The notes: generated from the sequence alone by a model not told the origin. A DNA stretch of 64,000 bases from Streptomyces sp. MRC013 (GCF_023614235.1 NZ_CP094264.1:1550001-1614000); one strand, 5' to 3'; counted from the stretch's first letter, positions 7,943-18,011 are shown. Made by a program: numbers and translations.

Positions 7943-8938
7943 GTGGAGTTCACTGCGGGCGGACGACTCGAGGTCCGGATCACACCTTCCGACGTGGGAA
8001 AACGGGTATCCGTCCGCCGGTTGGGCGACCCGGGTTCCCCTAAGGGGACGTTCACCGACACCGTCGGGATCCTCACATCCTGGACCGACGGTGTGTTGCT
8101 GATCACACGGAGGACCGGAGAGATCGTCCGTGTGGCGGAGCGCACGCTGGTCGCGGGCAAGGTCGTACCGGCCGCCCCGGCCCGCAGGCGCGGCCCGGCG
8201 GCGGGCTTCGGGGAGCTGGCGCGGGTGCAGGCGCGGGCCTGGCGGCCGACGGAGAGCGAACCGCTGGGGGGGTGGACGCTGCGCGCCGCGCGGGGGTTCA
8301 CCCGCCGGGCCAACTCCGCCCTGCCGCTCGGCGATCCCGGCGTACCGCTCGACGAGGCCCTCGCGCGCGTGCGCGCCTGGTACGGGCGGCGCGGCCTGCC
8401 CCCGCGCGTGCAGGCCGCGACCGGCGCCGAGGGCACCCAGGAGGACCTGTGCGCGGCGCTGGAGGAGCGGGGCTGGCGGCGCGAGGCGTCGGCGGAGGTG
8501 CGGATCGGGGGCCTCGCCCCCGTCGCGGACCCGGACGCCGGCACCGGCCGCGTGGCCCTGTCCCGCACCCCGGACGCGGCGTGGCTGCGCCGGTATCGGC
8601 GGGTGGGCGAGCCCGGCCCCCACGTGGTGCGGGTCCTGTCCTCCGGACCCTCGGTGTGGTTCGCCTCCGTGGCGGGCGCGGACGGGGTGCCGGTGGCGAT
8701 CGGCCGGTGCGTGGTCGACGGCCGCTGGGCGGGGTTCACCGCCTTGGAGACCGACCCGGCGCACCGGCGGCAGGGCCTCGCCCGGGCGGTGACGGCCGCA
8801 CTCGCCGTCCGCGCCCTGGAGGAGGGCGCGTCGGCCGCCTGGCTGCAGGTGGGGGCGGACGACGACGCGGCGCGCGCCCTGTACGACGGGATGGGCTTCG
8901 CGGTCCACCACCACTACCACCACTTCCGCATCGGCTGA
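7943..8938 (+). CDS. GNAT family N-acetyltransferase with N-terminal beta-barrel
   Basis: 331 residues. The first ~70 (LEVRITPSDVGKRVSVRRL ... ILTSWTDGVLLITRRTG) form a small SH3-like beta domain seen in Streptomyces members. The middle ~120 residues resemble a degenerate GNAT half. The C-terminal half carries the acetyl-CoA loop DPAHRRQGLARAV followed by AAWLQVGADDDAARALYDGM and the closing GFAVHHHYHHF. Acceptor substrate unknown. It probably forms a unit with the gene 17 bases downstream. Confidence 0.88.
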   Translation: MEFTAGGRLEVRITPSDVGKRVSVRRLGDPGSPKGTFTDTVGILTSWTDGVLLITRRTGEIVRVAERTLVAGKVVPAAPARRRGPAAGFGELARVQARAWRPTESEPLGGWTLRAARGFTRRANSALPLGDPGVPLDEALARVRAWYGRRGLPPRVQAATGAEGTQEDLCAALEERGWRREASAEVRIGGLAPVADPDAGTGRVALSRTPDAAWLRRYRRVGEPGPHVVRVLSSGPSVWFASVAGADGVPVAIGRCVVDGRWAGFTALETDPAHRRQGLARAVTAALAVRALEEGASAAWLQVGADDDAARALYDGMGFAVHHHYHHFRIG

Positions 8939-8955
8939 GCGGGTACGGGGAACTC

Positions 8956-9792
8956 ATGGACGACCGCACCGACCCCGGCGGGTGGCGTGCCCGGTTCGCG
9001 CGGGCGGCCCGCGAGGAGCGCCCCGACCTGGCGGAGCTGTGCCTGCTGATCGGAGCCGTGGCGGAGCCGGAGCTGGGCGAGGCGGAGCTGGACGCCGCCG
9101 AGATCGAGCTGGACCGGCTGGCGGGCCTCCTGCCGTACGGGCCGAAGACGCCGCACGCCTGGGTGGCGGCGCTGGCCTCGCTGCTCGGCGGGCGGTACGG
9201 CTTCCGCGGGACGCGGGGCGACTACCGGCGCCTGGAGTCCTCCCTCCTCCACCACGTGCTGCGGCGCCGCCGGGGCCTGCCGATCCTGCTGTCGGCCGTG
9301 TGGATCGAGGTGGCGCGGCGGGCGGGCGCCCCCGTGTACGGGGTGGCGCTGCCCGGCCACTTCGTCGTCGGTTTCGGGGACCCGGGCGAGCAGGTGCTGG
9401 CGGACCCGTTCGCCGGGGGCCGGGCGCTGACCGGCGCGGACGCGGAGCTGCTGGTGGCGGGCGCGACCGGGGAGCCGCTGCGGCCGTCGACGCTGGTGCC
9501 CGCGGACCCCCTCGACATGGTGCTGCGGATCTTGAACAACATCCGCGCCTGGGCGGCCGGGCGGCCCGAGCGCTCCGACACGGCGCTGTGGGCGGTGGAG
9601 CTGGCACTGCTGCTGCCGTCGCATCCGGCGCGGCTGCGGTACGAGCGGGCGGGGCTGCTCGTCCAGCGCGGGGACTTCCTGGCGGGCGCGGCGGAGATCG
9701 ACGCGTACGCGGACGTGGTCGCCGCGGTGGAGCCGGCGGCCGCCGCCGCCCTGCGCGCCCGGGCGCGGGCGGCGCGGGCCCGGCTGAACTGA
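8956..9792 (+). CDS. SirB1 / transglutaminase-like family protein
   Basis: 278 residues from the ATG at 8956. The family core is visible: Y.FRGTRGDY...ESSLLHHVLRRRRGLPILLSA, where 'RRGLPI.LS' is the SirB1 signature, then AGAPVYGVALPGHFVVGF, the His-bearing strand, and DPFAGGRALT with the Asp. A C-terminal region of helical repeats (residues ~195-278, TPR-like) follows. SirB1 proteins have a transglutaminase-like fold but no assigned reaction. The Cys normally expected before the GLP helix is not evident, so catalysis is doubtful. Confidence 0.85.
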   Translation: MDDRTDPGGWRARFARAAREERPDLAELCLLIGAVAEPELGEAELDAAEIELDRLAGLLPYGPKTPHAWVAALASLLGGRYGFRGTRGDYRRLESSLLHHVLRRRRGLPILLSAVWIEVARRAGAPVYGVALPGHFVVGFGDPGEQVLADPFAGGRALTGADAELLVAGATGEPLRPSTLVPADPLDMVLRILNNIRAWAAGRPERSDTALWAVELALLLPSHPARLRYERAGLLVQRGDFLAGAAEIDAYADVVAAVEPAAAAALRARARAARARLN

Positions 9793-10137
9793 AGCCCGCT
9801 CCCCTCCCCGGACGGCGCGGCGGGGCGCCCCGGCCGGGGAGGGGAACGGGGAAGGGGCCGGGGAAGGGGGCGGGGCGCCGTCCTGGGAGGGGACGGGGGC
9901 GGAGGTACGCCCTCCGCTCCCCCGGTTCCCGCCGCCCTCGATCCGCCGGGCGGCTCCGGTCCGGGCGGGTCGCGTCCGATTCGGTGGGAGGGGTCCCGGG
10001 CGGCGGCACCGGCCCCGTGGCGGGCGGGGCCCGCGGTTCGCGGGGCCGCGCGGCCCGTCCGCGGCCTCCGTGAGGGTGGCGGCGGGTCCGCCGCCCCGTG
10101 CGGGTGCGCGGTGTGGTGGTCGCCGGTCGGCGGGCGT
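9793..10137. other. Intergenic, 345 bp
   Basis: Apart from the terminator at 9801-9844 I see only extremely GC-rich sequence without supported genes or promoters. Confidence 0.5.
9801..9844 (+). terminator. Hairpin terminator after the SirB1-like gene
   Basis: Stem CCCCTCCCCGG (9801-9811) pairs perfectly with CCGGGGAGGGG (9834-9844). It starts nine bases after the stop codon. Confidence 0.6.
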
Positions 10138-10536
10138 TCAGCTTCCCGTGGAGAGGCAGAACGGGTGGCCCGCGGGGTCCAGCAGGACCCTGCGCTCCTC
10201 GGGGTGCGGCTGGATCGCCGGTTCGGTGGCGCCCAGCGCCAGCATCCGGGCGTGGGCGGCCTCCAGGTCGGTGACGCCCAGTTCCATGTGCGCCTGCTTG
10301 CCCTGGGAGGGGTCGGGCCAGGTCGGGCGCCGGTAGTCGGCCACCCGGATGAAGCCCAGCCCGGGCGAACCGTCGCGGCCGAGGAGGACGAAGTCGTCGC
10401 TGGAGTAGACGACGGGCAGGTCGAGTGCCTCGCCGTAGAAGCGGGCCAGTTCGACCGGGTCGGGGCAGTCGAAGTCGACGGACAGCAGGCGGATCGCGGG
10501 TGCGGACGCGGGCGTGGATGCGGGTTCGGTGCTCAT
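10138..10536 (-). CDS. VOC (glyoxalase/dioxygenase-like) family protein
   Basis: 132 residues, one vicinal-oxygen-chelate module with two beta-alpha-beta-beta-beta halves. LLSVDFDCPDPVELARFYGE opens the first half. HMELGVTDLEAAHARMLALG opens the second, and LLDPAGHPFCLS closes it; this is the typical carrier of a metal ligand. Such small VOC proteins act as resistance proteins, isomerases or dioxygenases; substrate unknown. It is divergently transcribed from a WYL-domain regulator across a 63-bp gap with an inverted repeat, so that regulator probably controls it. Confidence 0.9.
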   Translation of the reverse strand: MSTEPASTPASAPAIRLLSVDFDCPDPVELARFYGEALDLPVVYSSDDFVLLGRDGSPGLGFIRVADYRRPTWPDPSQGKQAHMELGVTDLEAAHARMLALGATEPAIQPHPEERRVLLDPAGHPFCLSTGS

Positions 10537-10555
10537 GGGCGGGACGCTACGACGG

Positions 10556-10580
10556 GACCAGGACAGTTCCGGTCCTGGTC
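10556..10580. promoter_or_regulatory. Inverted-repeat operator candidate
   Basis: Perfect 9-bp inverted repeat GACCAGGAC (10556-10564), seven-base spacer, GTCCTGGTC (10572-10580). It sits midway between the divergent VOC and WYL-regulator starts, as expected for a self-regulating operator. Confidence 0.55.
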
Positions 10581-10599
10581 ATGGTGGACAATCCGGGAT

Positions 10600-11571
10600 G
10601 TGACCAGCACCTCCGCCCGCCTGCTGCGCCTGGTCTCGCTGCTGTCCGCGCGGCCGGTGTGGACCTGCCGCGAGCTGGCCGAGCGGATGGCGGTCACCGA
10701 CCGCACGATCCGGCGGGACGTCGCCAGGCTGCGGGAACTCGGCTACGGCATCGAGTCCGACCCCGGCCCGTGGGGCGGCTACCGCCTCGGCGGCGGGACC
10801 CGGGTGCCGCCGCTGAGCCTCGACGACGAGGAGGCGCTCGCCGTGGCCGTCGCCCTGCGCGAGGCCGCGCTCAGCGGCGTCCTGGGCGGCGACCGGGCCG
10901 CGCTGTCGGCGCTGCTGAAGCTGCGGCAGGTCCTGCCGTCCCGGATCGCGGAGCGGCTGGGCGAGATGGACTCCACCTTCGTCCACACCCCCCGGCCCGA
11001 GGGCCGCCGGATGATCCCGCCCGGCGTGCTGCCGGAACTGGCCGCCGCCTGCCGCCGCGGCGAGCGCACCCGCCTGTCGTACCGGGACCACGCCGGGAGG
11101 GCCACCGTCCGGGACGTCGACCCCTACCGCCTGGTGCACACGGGCCTGCGCTGGTACTTCGTCGCCCGGGACGTGGCGCGCGACCGGTGGCGGACCTTCC
11201 GGGCCGACCGGGTGGTGCGGGTACGGCCCACCGGGCACCCGGTCGAACTCGTCGACCCGCCCGACCCGGCCCTCCTGGTCTCCCGGGGCATCGCCGGCGT
11301 CGTCTACCCGCTCTACGCGACGGTCCGGCTCCCGCACCCCGTGGACCGGGCCCTGCGGCTCGTCCCGCCGACGATCGGCACCCACCGCCCCGACGGCCCC
11401 GACGCGACCCTCGTCGAGATCGGCGGCAACGACGCCGACCAAATCGCCGCCTACCTCCTCGGCCTGGGCACCCCCCTGCGGGTCCTCTCCCCCGACCCCG
11501 TACGGGAAGCGCTGCTGCGCCGCACCCGGGAACTGCTCGAGGACAACGGGGACGGCGACCGGCCCCGATAG
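10600..11571 (+). CDS. WYL-domain HTH transcriptional regulator (YafY type)
   Basis: 323 residues. The N-terminal HTH_11 winged helix is LLRLVSLLSARPVWTCRELA followed by ERMAVTDRTIRRDVARLREL (residues ~6-48). The middle is SLDDEEALAVAVALREAALS, and the WYL ligand-sensing domain is around residues ~140-215 (DPYRLVHTGLRWYFVARD, RTFRADRVVRV). A C-terminal WCX-like extension (~230-310) completes the family architecture. The GTG at 10600 is chosen because it precedes the HTH directly. Likely regulator of the divergent VOC gene. Confidence 0.9.
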   Translation: MTSTSARLLRLVSLLSARPVWTCRELAERMAVTDRTIRRDVARLRELGYGIESDPGPWGGYRLGGGTRVPPLSLDDEEALAVAVALREAALSGVLGGDRAALSALLKLRQVLPSRIAERLGEMDSTFVHTPRPEGRRMIPPGVLPELAAACRRGERTRLSYRDHAGRATVRDVDPYRLVHTGLRWYFVARDVARDRWRTFRADRVVRVRPTGHPVELVDPPDPALLVSRGIAGVVYPLYATVRLPHPVDRALRLVPPTIGTHRPDGPDATLVEIGGNDADQIAAYLLGLGTPLRVLSPDPVREALLRRTRELLEDNGDGDRPR

Positions 11572-11886
11572 GAAGCGCCGCATCAGGGCGGGTCCGGGCC
11601 TCGGCCGCCGCCGGGCGGTCACCCGGCGCCCCGGACGGAGACGACCGGCGGGCGCTCGGGCCCGGCCCGGGCTGCGGGGCCGCAGCGGACGGCAGCCGGG
11701 CGGGGGACCGAACCGGCCGGGGCCGGGCGCGGGCGTGACCGGGTGGGCCGACCGGGCGGTGGACGGCGCACGGGTCGGCCGGGCGGCCCGTGCACGTCTC
11801 GGCGGGGACCGGGCCGTGGGTGGGTGCCGGGCCGCACGCGGGTGCCGCCCTCGCCGGTCCGGCCCCGTGCCGCCCGGACCCGCCGC
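11572..11886. other. Intergenic, 315 bp
   Basis: Between convergent genes. Very GC-rich, with many G/C tracts. I see no gene, promoter or clear hairpin. Confidence 0.4.
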
Positions 11887-13999
11887 CTACCCCTGCGGGT
11901 CGAGCTCGATGGTGACCGTGCGCTCGGCTTCCGTCCTGCCGCGCAGGGCCTTGTGCATGGCGGCGGCCACGTCGTCGGCGGACAACTGGTGCTTCGTGCC
12001 GTCGCCCTTGGTGACCATGATGCCGTCGAAGGTCCCGTCGAGGAGGCGGTTGATGGCCTCCTTGTCGTAGTAGGGCTCCAGCCTCGTGCCGACCGCCTTC
12101 ATCGACAGGATCTGCGGCAGCGACCGCTGGGGGCCGAACTGGATCTGCTTGCCGCCGGCCCTGATGGTGACCAGGCCGGACATCGCGGGCTCGGCGAACT
12201 CCCTCATCGCCCGGTCGACCTCGGCCCGCCCGATCACCGGCTCGCGGGTGGCCACGGGGAGTTCGACGACGTTCGCCCGCCCCGTCTCGACCTGGGCGCG
12301 GAACGCGTCCCTGACGAAGATCATCGACCGCTGGACGTCCAGCGCCGTACCGGCCTCACCCGGCACGGGCACGGCCTTGCCCGGCTCGAACCTGACGGTT
12401 CCCTCGGTGACCGCTCCGGAACCGCCGCCCAGGCCGGCCAGGGCGACACCCAGCTTCTCCTCGTCGACCGGGATGACCGGCTCGGCCGTGCGCTCGGCGC
12501 CGAACAGGGAGCCGATCACGGAGACGGGGTTGTAGTCGTTGCCGGCGGCGGCGCGGACCGTCTCCTGGCTGTCCAGGGTCAGGCCTGCCTTGTCGGGGGC
12601 GAGCGTGCGGTCCCGGCCGCCGATCTCCAGCCGGAGCGGCGCGGCGGCGCGCGCGCCGAGGACGGCGTCCAGCTTCCGTACGGCCTCCTCCTTCGTGGAG
12701 CCGCCGATGTCGACGCCCAGGACGGTGGTGCCCTTCGGCACGTCGGCCTGGTTGAGGAGCAGCCCCGCGCCGTAGGCGATGCCGGCGGCGACGACCACGC
12801 CCACGGCGAGGAGGACCAGTTTGGAGCGGCCCTTCCCCGCGGGGGGCGGGTGCCGGCGGGGCGGGCCGCGGGGCGGGCCCGGACGTCTCGGGGGCGGGCT
12901 CGCCGGAGGCGGGCGGGTACCCCTCCGGGTCGTCCCCGAAGGCTTCGTCGCGGGGGCCGGTCCCGTCGGCCGCGCGGGCGGGCCCCGGTGCCGGGTACGG
13001 CGAGAGGCCGGGCGGCCGCCCCCCGGTGTCCTGCGGGACGACGGAGAGGCCGCTCGTGAGCGTGTCGCCCGCCGCCTGGCCGGGCGGCGGGCCGGGGTGC
13101 GGACGCTGCGGGGTGAGGATCGCGGTGTCGTCGGACATTCCGCCGCCCGGGGCGTGGGCCTGGGCGGGGGGGCCGGCCGTGCCGGGGACCGCGGAGGCGT
13201 CCGGCGGAACGACTCCGGAGACTCCCGGGGTCCCGGGGACTCCCGGGACCCCGGGAACTCCGGGGGTCCCGGGAACTCCGGGAGGCCCAGGGACTCCTGG
13301 GACCCCGGGAACTCCGGGGGTCCCGGGAACTCCGGGGGGCCCAGGGACTCCGGGGGGCCCGGGGACTCCGGGGGCCGTCCCGAAGGCTCCGTGGACGGGG
13401 CCCGCCGTCTGGCCGGAGGGGGCGGCCGGGGCGCCGGGGGCGTCCGAGAAGTAGGGGAGGCCGGGGCCGGCGGGGTGCTCCTCGACACGGTCCTGCGGCG
13501 CGGCGGAGGCCGTCACCGCGTACCCGGCGCCGTTGGCGGCCGGACCCGGCCCGGCGCCGGGGTCCGGCGCCGGGCCGGGGTCCGGTGCGGCGGCGGTGCC
13601 GGGGGGTGCGGCGGCGGGCGGCTTGCGCGGGGCGAACCAGTCGTTGGCGGGCTTCCCCTGCGCGGGGGCCGGTTCCGGCTCGTCCGCGTCCGGGCGGGGC
13701 GCCCCCGCCGTCCGCTCGGCGGGCCCCTCCTGCTCGGTACCGCCCGCCGGCGCGTCCTGGCCTCCCGATCCCACGGGCTTGCGCATGACGACCGGCGGGA
13801 TGGGCCTCGAACCCGGAATGTTGATCCGGATGCGGGTGGTCAGGGTCGTTTCGGTCTTCTTCTCCTCGGGCTGCGCGGGCGCACCGGCCCCGGGCGCCTC
13901 CTGGGGCCGGGGCGACCCGTAGGGCGGGGTGCCCGAGGGGTAGGCGGCTCCGCCGCGCCCCTGGTGCCCGGAGGGCGAAGTGTCAGTTTCACGACTCAC
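11887..13999 (-). pseudogene. Membrane-anchored peptidoglycan-binding-like protein with collagen-like tract, frameshifted (probable sequence error)
   Basis: The N-terminal ~385 residues read from the GTG at 13999: a disordered Pro/Gly/Ala-rich cytoplasmic region containing [20 protein letters not shown] and a Gly-X-Y collagen-like tract. The C-terminal ~320 residues read in the next frame: basic GKGRSKL, a membrane helix ([20 protein letters not shown]), then [20 protein letters not shown] and YoaR/VanW-type putative peptidoglycan-binding repeats (PG_binding_4) to LDPQG. The two meet at the six-G run 12841-12846. Removing one base gives a seamless [15 protein letters not shown] junction like the one in homologues. 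The protein probably spans the membrane once, with the binding domains outside. Confidence 0.75.
13215..13378 (-). repeat. Collagen-like Gly-X-Y coding repeat
   Basis: DNA made of near-identical 9-base units (CCCGGAGTT/CCCGGGGTC variants) encoding about 17 consecutive triplets of the types VPG, PPG and TPG, ending in VSG. It lies within the disordered N-terminal region of the membrane-anchored wall protein. Confidence 0.85.
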
Positions 14000-14166
14000 A
14001 GCAGGATCTCCCGGTTGGCTCCGCCGCCCGCTCACACACCCACGGACGCCCGGCGGCGCGCACCACCATACTGGCCACCGCCATCGCGCCACTCCCTGCC
14101 GGGAGGGGCACCACCGGCCGCCACTCCTCAAGTTCGGGCACGTCCGCCGTCAAGTGGCCCGGTGGA

Positions 14167-14514
14167 TCACCGCTGTTGCGGCGTCGCGAAGAGGGTGGCG
14201 CACATCACAGCGATCATCGTGCCGCCGAACACGAACACCAGGTCGACCAGTCCGCCCCAGAGGAGCTTGTCGCCCTCGCCGCGTCCGAGACCGGCCACCA
14301 CGACGGCCGCCAGCCAGCCCGCGCCGGACGACACCACGCCCGACTGCCCGCCGACGGCGCGCAGCCCCCCGTAGAAGAGGGCCGCCGCCGCCAGCAGGGC
14401 GAGCAGCAGCCCGCCGGGGAGCCAGCCGGCCTGGACGAGTGCGCCGGCCAGCCCCACGAGGACGCCCAGCGAGGCGAGCACCGCGTGCGCGAGGACCTTC
14501 GCCGCGGCGCTCAC
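14167..14514 (-). CDS. Four-helix integral membrane protein (DUF6113-like)
   Basis: 115 residues, almost all hydrophobic, with four predicted membrane helices (residues ~6-28, 30-52, 62-77 and 85-107). The segments [16 protein letters not shown] and [19 protein letters not shown] are the most conserved-looking. Its start overlaps the mshB stop by four bases (GTGA), which places it downstream of mshB in the same unit, the standard Streptomyces arrangement. Function unknown. Confidence 0.8.
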   Translation of the reverse strand: MSAAAKVLAHAVLASLGVLVGLAGALVQAGWLPGGLLLALLAAAALFYGGLRAVGGQSGVVSSGAGWLAAVVVAGLGRGEGDKLLWGGLVDLVFVFGGTMIAVMCATLFATPQQR

Positions 14515-15401
14515 GCGGCCACCCCGGCGAACAGGTCCGTCTCCCGCTCCCCCGCCGGAGCGCCGGGGACGCCCCGCGCCAACTGGTAGTGCTCCCGGAT
14601 GAGGACGGGCTGCCCGAGACCGTTGGAGAGGGCGAAGAACCGGTCCTGCAGGGCGATCTGCGTGGCGTGCGCGCGCAGGGCGGCCGTCTTGCGGTCCGCG
14701 TACGCGGTGCCGTCGATCTCGGTGGTGACCAGTTCGTCGTCGACCACGCCCGGCAGGTCCCGGATGTCGGCGACGCCGGGGAAGGCCACCCCGCTCGCGG
14801 CGCGCAGGGCGGCGAAGCCCTCCTCGGCGGCCGAACGGGAGACCCGGTTCCAGTAGATCTTCGCGATGGCGTGCGGGGCGCCCAGGCCGGGCGCGTACGA
14901 CGGGTCGGCGGCCAGGTCGGCGGCGCGCATCGCCACGCGGTGGGCCTGGACGTGGTCGGGGTGGCCGTACCCGCCGTCGGGGTCGTACGTCACGAGGACC
15001 TGGGGGCGGACCTCCCGGACGACCTCGACCAGGTGCGCCGCGGCGGCGTCCACGGGGGTGCTCCAGAAGGCGCCCTCGCGGTGGTTCTGCGGGAGGCCCG
15101 CCATCCCCGAGTCGCGGAAGCGGCCCGGGCCGCCGAGGAAGCGGTGGTCGGCGACGCCCAGCTCCCGCATGGCGGCGGCGAGTTCGCCGACGCGGTGGGG
15201 CCCGAGCCGGTCGTCGCGGTCGGGCGCGAGATGGGCGAGGCCGGGCGGGATGACCTCGCCCTCTTCGCCCCGTGTGCAGGTCACCAGGGTGACCCGGGCG
15301 CCCTCGGCCGCGTACCTGGCCATGGTGGCGCCGTTGTTGATCGACTCGTCGTCGGGGTGCGCGTGCACCAGGAGCAGACGACGGGCGGGGAGATCCGTCA
15401 T
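14511..15401 (-). CDS. mshB: N-acetyl-GlcN-inositol deacetylase, mycothiol biosynthesis (MshB)
   Basis: 296-residue zinc deacetylase. It removes the acetyl group from 1-D-myo-inosityl-2-acetamido-2-deoxy-alpha-D-glucopyranoside, the second enzymatic commitment to mycothiol. LmbE/PIG-L fold motifs: [13 protein letters not shown] (zinc His, Asp and catalytic Asp, residues ~12-24), [20 protein letters not shown], and [11 protein letters not shown], whose HPDH carries the third zinc ligand. MshB-specific features such as [18 protein letters not shown] are present, so the related mycothiol-conjugate amidase is less likely. Confidence 0.95.
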   Translation of the reverse strand: MTDLPARRLLLVHAHPDDESINNGATMARYAAEGARVTLVTCTRGEEGEVIPPGLAHLAPDRDDRLGPHRVGELAAAMRELGVADHRFLGGPGRFRDSGMAGLPQNHREGAFWSTPVDAAAAHLVEVVREVRPQVLVTYDPDGGYGHPDHVQAHRVAMRAADLAADPSYAPGLGAPHAIAKIYWNRVSRSAAEEGFAALRAASGVAFPGVADIRDLPGVVDDELVTTEIDGTAYADRKTAALRAHATQIALQDRFFALSNGLGQPVLIREHYQLARGVPGAPAGERETDLFAGVAA

Positions 15402-15460
15402 GCGGACACCCTACGAGGTCCGCTCCCGAGGGGTGCTCGCGGAACGCGCGGAGGCGGCTT

Positions 15461-15655
15461 CTAGAACTTGAGGTTGCCGATCATGCCCGCCACGCTGGTG
15501 GTGAGCTGGCTCACGGTGGGGGCGATGGAGGAGCTCGCCAGGTAGAAGCCCAGGAGCATGCAGATCACGGCGTGCCCGGCCTTCAGCCCCGCTTTCCGGA
15601 TGAGCAGGAAGACGACGATCGCCAGCAGCACCACCGCCGAAATCGAGAGTGCCAC
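15461..15655 (-). CDS. Small conserved membrane protein (64 aa)
   Basis: The GTG start has an almost ideal SD (GGAGGTGAA, 15661-15669). The product has one strong helix (ISAVVLLAIVVFLLIRKAG, residues ~4-22), a second hydrophobic stretch (AVICMLLGFYLASSSIAPTV) and a polar tail (SQLTTSVAGMIGNLKF). It resembles a small actinobacterial protein sometimes found near mshB; function unknown. The very strong SD suggests high translation. Confidence 0.75.
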   Translation of the reverse strand: MALSISAVVLLAIVVFLLIRKAGLKAGHAVICMLLGFYLASSSIAPTVSQLTTSVAGMIGNLKF

Positions 15656-16910
15656 GGCGGTTCACCTCCATACATGTCGGTCGGAACGGGCAGCGCGCAT
15701 GTGCCAGGAGGTTGATACCCACCTTGCGCCACGGATCATAACTTTCCGTCTCCGCGCTCCGATCGGTGCACGGCAGCACGGGGGGCGCACAGCCGCTAGT
15801 TTCGGTCACGCGGTTCGCCGTTGCGGTGTCCCCGCCCCCTGCCGGTGCGTCCGCCCGCGGCGCCTCGCCAGGGCGCGATCCGGGAGTTCGCCGCGGCGCC
15901 CGGCGGCCCGGCCGGTTCCCCGCGCACCTCCCCGGGGGGGGCGGGGCCCGCCGGGCCGGACCCGGGTCCCGGGCCGGGGAGGGGAGGAGGCCCGCGGGCG
16001 GCTCCCCCGAGGTCCCGCCCGGCGGGTCCCGGGAACGCCCGCCGATCCGGGGGGCGCGAGCCGGGGACGGCGCGGCGCGGTAGGCCACGCGCCGTGCCGC
16101 GCGGCCGAGTTGACGGGTGCGCCCTGCCGGCCCGGCGGTGCGCGGCGGGACCGGTCGCGCGGCGGTGCGCCGGCCGTCCGCGCCCGGACCGGGCGGCCGG
16201 CCGGGGCCGCCGTCGGGCGGGCGGCGGGGGGCCTCTCGGGGTTCGGGGTGACGCGGACGCCCCGGGCGGCGGGGGGCGGTCGGTGGCCGGAACCGGCCCG
16301 GGAGCACACCGGCGGGGACGCCGGCCGGGCGGCCCGCACGCGCCGTGGAGGGACGCGGGGGGCGGGTGGTGCCGGTGGGGGACCATCCGCCCGCGGATGA
16401 GGGGTTGCACATTCGGGGCGTACGGGACGTAGGGGGCGTCCGGATGCCGGAACCGGCCCCGAAGGGCGGATCGGCGGACGATCTGTAAATTGGCGAAATC
16501 CATATGTTCCGGCCGGGCAGGCGGGTATGGAGCACGTCCGCGCGGGACTGCGGCGTCCGCCGGGGTGGTGCCGGCGACGGGTCGTACCGCCGTACGGGGC
16601 CCACCGCGCCGGGCGGGCCCCGGGGAACGGCGCACGGGGCGGGTCCTCCGGGGCGGCGGCCCGGTGCGGCCCGCGGCCGGGCGGGCCTCCCGGGCGGCGG
16701 CACGCCCGTGCGGCCGGTGGCCGGAGGAGGCGGCACGCCCGTGCGGCGCCCCCCGACGGCCGGGGGCCGCCCCCACCCCGCGGCCGTCACGCGTCCCGTG
16801 GCCCGCCCGCACCGCGCACCGCGCGGCGCGGGCGCACCCTGCGGCCCGTCGCGTACCGCACACCCCGCGACCGCCACGCGCCCCACCGCCCGCCGCGCGC
16901 CCCGCGGCCG
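15656..16910. other. Gene-poor, extremely GC-rich interval of 1.25 kb
   Basis: All long open frames here are GC-bias artefacts with Arg/Gly/Pro-rich composition and no family resemblance. The only AT-rich spots are around 15725-15755 (upstream of the small membrane gene, minus strand) and 16484-16506 (CTGTAAATTGGCGAAATCCA). The second may mark a promoter or protein site, but I see no gene it would serve nearby. Confidence 0.4.
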
Positions 16911-18011
16911 TCACGCGCCGGGCGGGCCGCCCCCGCCGGGCGGCGGCGCGGGGGCCGCCCGGTCCCGCGGGGGCTCCGCCCCGCCCGGTACGACGTGGAC
17001 CTCCTCCGCGAAGTGGCACGCCGAGTCGTGCCGCGCCGGGGTCGCGACGTCCCGGAACGCGGCGGGCACGGCGAGCAGGGGCACCTCCAGGGCACACCGT
17101 TCGCGCGCCTTCCAGCAGCGGGTGCGGAAGCGGCAGCCGGACGGCGGGTTCGCCGGGGACGGGACGTCTCCGGCGAGCAGGATGCGCTCGCGGTGCTCCC
17201 TCGCCTCCGGGTCCGGCACGGGCACGGCGGAGAGCAGGGCCTGGGTGTAGGGGTGGGTGGGGTGGTCGTAGATCTCGGTGTCGGTGCCCGTCTCGACGAT
17301 CCGGCCGAGGTACATGACGCCGACCCGGTCGGAGATGTGCCGGACGATCGACAGGTCGTGCGCGATGAAGACGTACGCCAGGCCGAACTCGTCCTGGAGC
17401 CGCTCCATCAGGTTGACGACCTGCGCCTGGACGGACACGTCGAGGGCGGAGACCGGCTCGTCGGCGACGATGACGCGCGGCCGGAGGGCGAGGCCGCGGG
17501 CGATGCCGATGCGCTGGCGCTGACCGCCGGAGAACTGGTGCGGGTAGCGGTTGACGTGCTCGGGGTTGAGGCCGACGACCTCCAGCAGCTCCTGCACCCT
17601 GCGGCGGCGGTCGCCCTTCGGCGCGACCTCCGGGTGGATCTCGTACGGTTCCCCGACGATGTCGCCGACCGTCATCCGGGGGTTCAGGGACGTGTACGGG
17701 TCCTGGAACACCATCTGGACGTCGCGCCGCACGGCCTTCAGCGCCCGCCCGGACAGCCGGGTGACGTCCTCACCCCGGTAGCGGATGGTGCCCGAGGTCG
17801 GCCGCTCCAGGCCGACCAGCATCCTGGCGACCGTCGACTTGCCGCAGCCGGACTCGCCGACGATGCCGAGCGTCTCGCCGGGGCCCAGGTCGAAGGAGAC
17901 CCCGTCGACGGCCTTGACCGCGCCGACCTGCTTCCTGAACAGCACGCCCCGGGTGAGCGGGTAGTGCTTGACGAGCTCCCGTACCTCCAGGACCGGTTCA
18001 GCGCGCCGCAT
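16911..18011 (-). CDS. Oligopeptide ABC transporter ATP-binding protein (DppF/OppF type), copy A
   Basis: 366 residues. Walker [11 protein letters not shown]-loop [18 protein letters not shown], signature [17 protein letters not shown], Walker [13 protein letters not shown] and switch His in [15 protein letters not shown]. The C-terminal oligopeptide-transporter extension has the cysteine motif [16 protein letters not shown] Pro/Gly-rich tail of about 25 residues ends the protein. It overlaps the upstream ATPase stop by 14 bases and is the last gene of the distal operon. It energises uptake together with its partner ATPase and the two permeases. Confidence 0.93.
   Translation of the reverse strand: MRRAEPVLEVRELVKHYPLTRGVLFRKQVGAVKAVDGVSFDLGPGETLGIVGESGCGKSTVARMLVGLERPTSGTIRYRGEDVTRLSGRALKAVRRDVQMVFQDPYTSLNPRMTVGDIVGEPYEIHPEVAPKGDRRRRVQELLEVVGLNPEHVNRYPHQFSGGQRQRIGIARGLALRPRVIVADEPVSALDVSVQAQVVNLMERLQDEFGLAYVFIAHDLSIVRHISDRVGVMYLGRIVETGTDTEIYDHPTHPYTQALLSAVPVPDPEAREHRERILLAGDVPSPANPPSGCRFRTRCWKARERCALEVPLLAVPAAFRDVATPARHDSACHFAEEVHVVPGGAEPPRDRAAPAPPPGGGGPPGA

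Noticed and set aside
13215..13378. CRISPR-like or satellite array
   Set aside because: Units are 9 bases, contiguous and in frame as Gly-X-Y codons; no spacers.
15796..17097. Long open frames within the 15.7-16.9 kb gap
   Set aside because: Both strands stay open from GC bias alone; no start with SD, no recognisable domain, Arg/Pro/Gly composition.
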